A DNA stretch of 64,000 bases from Roseicyclus salinarum (GTDB lineage: Bacteria > Pseudomonadota > Alphaproteobacteria > Rhodobacterales > Rhodobacteraceae): positions 1 through 64,000 of the forward strand of contig NZ_JARRSA010000006.1 in assembly GCF_029624655.1 (NCBI RefSeq), in the 5' to 3' direction. How positions within the stretch are numbered: position 1 is the first letter of the stretch; each line of letters starts with the position of its first letter. Shown in pieces: positions 61,712-64,000 of this stretch. Both the position numbers and the translations under genes were made by a program. Under the pieces are notes generated by a model that worked only from the letters and a program-made list of their open reading frames with translations, searched no databases and was not told the origin of the DNA.

Positions 61712-63250
61712 ATGGAGACGCTTCTCGCCGCATTCGACCTCGTCTTCCGGCCCGAGATCCTTCTGGTGATCCTTGGTGCGACCGTCTTCGGCATCTTCGC
61801 GGGCGCCATGCCAGGTATCTCGGCAACCGTCGCCGTGGCGCTCTTGGTGCCCATCACCTTCTTCATGGAGCCGGTCGCCGCGCTCGCGGCCATCGCCACC
61901 GCCGTCGCCATGGCGATCTTCGCGGGCGACCTGCCCGGCGCGCTCCTCCGCATCCCCGGAATGCCCGCCTCGGCCGCCTACGCCGAGGAAGCGCACGAGA
62001 TGACGCTCAAGGGGCAGGGCGGCACCGTGCTGTTCGTGGCGCTGATCTGCTCGGTCCTCGGCGGACTCGTCGGCACGGCGGCGCTCGCCTTCTCGGCCCC
62101 GCTGCTCGCAGATTTCGCACTGGAGTTCCAGTATTACGAATACTTCTGGCTCGCGGTTATCGGCCTGTCGACGGCGGCGCTCGTCGCCGCGTCGAATCCG
62201 ATCAAGGGGATGGTCTCTCTCTCCATCGGTCTTCTGCTCGCGACCGTCGGCCTCGACCTTATCTCGGGCCAGCCGCGCTTCACCTTCGGGACGCTCACGT
62301 TGATGGAGGGGATCCACTTCATCCCCGTAATGATCGGCATCTTTGCCGTGGCCGAGGTGTTCCGCGCGCTCATTCATCCGCCGCGCCCCGATGCGCGGCA
62401 GGCGCGAGTGCAGAAGATCGACTTCCGCGAGGCGTTCCGGACCATCTGGCGCTACAAGGCCAATCTTTGGCGCGGCTCGCTCTTCGGAACGCTGATCGGC
62501 GCCCTGCCCGGCGCGGGATCGGACATCGCGGCCTGGGTCTCCTACGGCTATGCGCGCAAGCGGTCCAAGACGCCAGAGAAGTTCGGCACAGGTCATCCCG
62601 AGGGCATCGTCGCGGCCTCGGCCTCGAACAACGCGGCGACCTCCTCGACCTGGGTGCCCTCGCTCGTCTTCGGCATCCCCGGCGACAGCGTGACGGCGAT
62701 CGTGATCGGCGTCCTGTTCCTGAAGGGGCTGGAGCCCGGGCCCAACGTCTTCATCGAGAACGCGCCGCTCGTCTACTCGATCTTCGTCTCGTTCTTCATC
62801 GCGAACCTCTTCCTGATCCCGGTGGGCTACGTCGCGATCCGGGCGGCGAGCCAGCTTCTGAAGGTGTCGAACCAGGTTCTGATGCCGATCATCCTGATCT
62901 TCACGATGGTCGGCGCCTACGCGATCAACAACTCCATGCTGGGCGTCGTCGTGGCGCTGTTCGCGGGGATCGGCTCGTTTCTCATGCAGGAGAACGACTA
63001 TCCCGTCGCGCCCCTGATCCTCGGCATGGTGATCGGAACGCTTCTGGAAAAGAACTTCATGCAGGCGATGATCGCCAAACAGGGCGACATGACGGCCTTC
63101 TTCGGCCGGCCCATCGCGGCGACGCTCGGCGTCATCGCGATCCTGATCTGGGTTGCGCCCGCCATTTCGGCGATCCGCGCGCGGCGCAAAGCGCGCCGTG
63201 CGGCCATCGACACCACGAATTCCAAGACGACTGGGGAGGCGGTCGAATGA
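61712..63250 (+). CDS. tctA: Tripartite tricarboxylate transporter large membrane subunit TctA
   Basis: 512 aa, full length. GAMPGISATVAVALLVPITFF and GALPGAGSDIAAWVSYGYAR are the duplicated TctA signature regions, with GTGHPEGIVAASASNNAATS. About 11-12 membrane helices. It forms the transport pathway with TctB, driven by an ion gradient rather than ATP. Its stop overlaps the start of a ThDP-dependent enzyme gene (ATGA at 63247-63250), so the enzyme is probably the next step for the transported compound. Confidence 0.93.
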   Translation: METLLAAFDLVFRPEILLVILGATVFGIFAGAMPGISATVAVALLVPITFFMEPVAALAAIATAVAMAIFAGDLPGALLRIPGMPASAAYAEEAHEMTLKGQGGTVLFVALICSVLGGLVGTAALAFSAPLLADFALEFQYYEYFWLAVIGLSTAALVAASNPIKGMVSLSIGLLLATVGLDLISGQPRFTFGTLTLMEGIHFIPVMIGIFAVAEVFRALIHPPRPDARQARVQKIDFREAFRTIWRYKANLWRGSLFGTLIGALPGAGSDIAAWVSYGYARKRSKTPEKFGTGHPEGIVAASASNNAATSSTWVPSLVFGIPGDSVTAIVIGVLFLKGLEPGPNVFIENAPLVYSIFVSFFIANLFLIPVGYVAIRAASQLLKVSNQVLMPIILIFTMVGAYAINNSMLGVVVALFAGIGSFLMQENDYPVAPLILGMVIGTLLEKNFMQAMIAKQGDMTAFFGRPIAATLGVIAILIWVAPAISAIRARRKARRAAIDTTNSKTTGEAVE

Positions 63251-64000
63251 CCAAGCAGAAGGGCGGGGATCTCATCGCCGATCACCTGATCCGGGCGGGA
63301 ATGCCCTACGTGTTCGGCATCTGCGGGCATGGCAACGTGGGCATGCTGGACGCGCTCTACGACCGGAAGGACGAGATCAAGCTGGTCTCTCCCCGCCACG
63401 AGCAGACCGCGGGCCACATGGCGGACGCGTATTTCCGCGTCTCGCACCAGCCGGTGGCGACGCTCACTTCGACCGGGCCGGGATCGGCGAACATCCCCAT
63501 GTCGCTGGCCTGCGCGCAGGCCGACAGTTCCGCCTTCCTCGCCATCACCGCGAACGTGCCGACCTCGCAGTTCAACCGCGGCCCGTTCCAGGAAACCTAC
63601 ATGCACGGGCAGGCGAACTTCCCCGACGCGGTGAAGCCCTTCGTCAAGCGGTCGTTCCAGCCGAGCCGGGTCGAGATGCTGCCCCTGGCGCTTCGGCAGG
63701 CGACGAACCTCCTGACGTCGGGGCGGCCGGGACCGGTGAACCTCGACGTGCCCTACAACCTCTTCCAGGAAGAGGCCGAGGTCTCGCTCGACCCGATGGA
63801 GCGCCTCGGGGTCCAGAACCGCCCCGGCGCCTCGGAGGAGGCGGTGTCGGCGGTCGTCGACCTCCTTCTGTCGGCGAAATCGCCGCTGATCTTCGTGGGC
63901 CACGGAATAACCCTGTCCGAGGCGGGAGCCGAGCTGACCGAGCTTCAGCACCGGCTGCAAATCCCGCAGGTCGCCTCGCCGAACGGCATGGGGTCGCTCG
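63247..64000 (+). CDS. ThDP-dependent enzyme, acetolactate synthase-like (3' partial)
   Basis: The first 251 codons of a gene cut by the window end. The N-terminal ThDP-binding domain is present: LIADHLIRAGMPYVFGICG, with the activating glutamate E52 in SPRHEQTAGHMADAY, then TSTGPGSANIPMSLACA. The start of the central domain (LIFVGHGITL) follows. It belongs to the acetolactate synthase/benzoylformate decarboxylase/sulfoacetaldehyde acetyltransferase superfamily. The ATG overlaps the tctA stop. A role in 2-oxo acid or related metabolism downstream of the transporter is inferred. Confidence 0.88.
   Translation, partial: MTKQKGGDLIADHLIRAGMPYVFGICGHGNVGMLDALYDRKDEIKLVSPRHEQTAGHMADAYFRVSHQPVATLTSTGPGSANIPMSLACAQADSSAFLAITANVPTSQFNRGPFQETYMHGQANFPDAVKPFVKRSFQPSRVEMLPLALRQATNLLTSGRPGPVNLDVPYNLFQEEAEVSLDPMERLGVQNRPGASEEAVSAVVDLLLSAKSPLIFVGHGITLSEAGAELTELQHRLQIPQVASPNGMGSL

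Overview
The window is GC-rich, densely packed chromosomal DNA. Its gene content (a five-gene urea ABC transporter, GH65 and GH13 sugar enzymes, a CbpA/CbpM pair, a tripartite tricarboxylate transporter, an F-ATPase gamma relic) and many ATGA or GTGA stop-start overlaps point to an alphaproteobacterium of the Rhodobacterales/Rhodobacteraceae type. This placement rests on recognised protein families, not on a search. I saw no rRNA, tRNA, CRISPR array, intact transposon or prophage.

Layout. 1-2825: the end of a gene with a Lys/Pro/Gly-rich tail, a spermidine-synthase-like methyltransferase whose stop shares a CTAG with it, and a membrane dipeptidase. 2912-8825: urtE, urtD, urtC, urtB and urtA on the minus strand, with a 13-bp stem-loop after urtA and a divergent LysR regulator. 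9857-12076: a class II aldolase-like protein divergent from a second LysR gene around a 23-bp palindrome, then a small membrane protein. 12328-15069: a P-type cation ATPase. 15185-22997: sugar metabolism, with a GH65 phosphorylase, a fused beta-phosphoglucomutase/trehalose-6-phosphate phosphatase, a phosphoglycerate mutase, an aldo/keto reductase and a GH13 alpha-glucosidase. 23082-24655: a sulfite-dehydrogenase-like molybdoenzyme with its cytochrome c. 24737-25753: a MetX-like alpha/beta hydrolase.

25956-31225 is a tight operon of an acyl-CoA synthetase, a fused 2-oxo acid dehydrogenase E1 alpha-beta, an E2 lipoyl acyltransferase and an acyl carrier protein. 31370-35768 is a signalling block (receiver domain, small protein, GAF-GGDEF, PAS-GGDEF-EAL). 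35803-37091 is cbpM-cbpA. 37322-38295 is decayed: a 3' remnant of an F-ATPase gamma gene faces a LOG-family pseudogene with an in-frame stop and a frame change. CorA, a TetR/CoA-ligase/enoyl-CoA hydratase operon, an orphan TadE-TadE-TadG set, a sulfotransferase, an MFS carrier and a methyltransferase follow.

From about 48.9 kb the DNA looks more accessory. It holds a LuxR-HTH/GAF regulator divergent from a coupled ester-cyclase/47-aa/MFS operon around TGCAGTA repeats. Next come a membrane-anchored BTAD/TPR regulator opposite a secreted HExxH protein, a periplasmic binding protein without its transporter, a SnoaL-zinc-ribbon protein, a serine recombinase tail and an SDR lacking its catalytic triad. 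The window ends in an IclR-controlled tripartite tricarboxylate transporter (tctC-terminator-tctB-tctA) coupled to a ThDP-dependent enzyme cut by the window edge.
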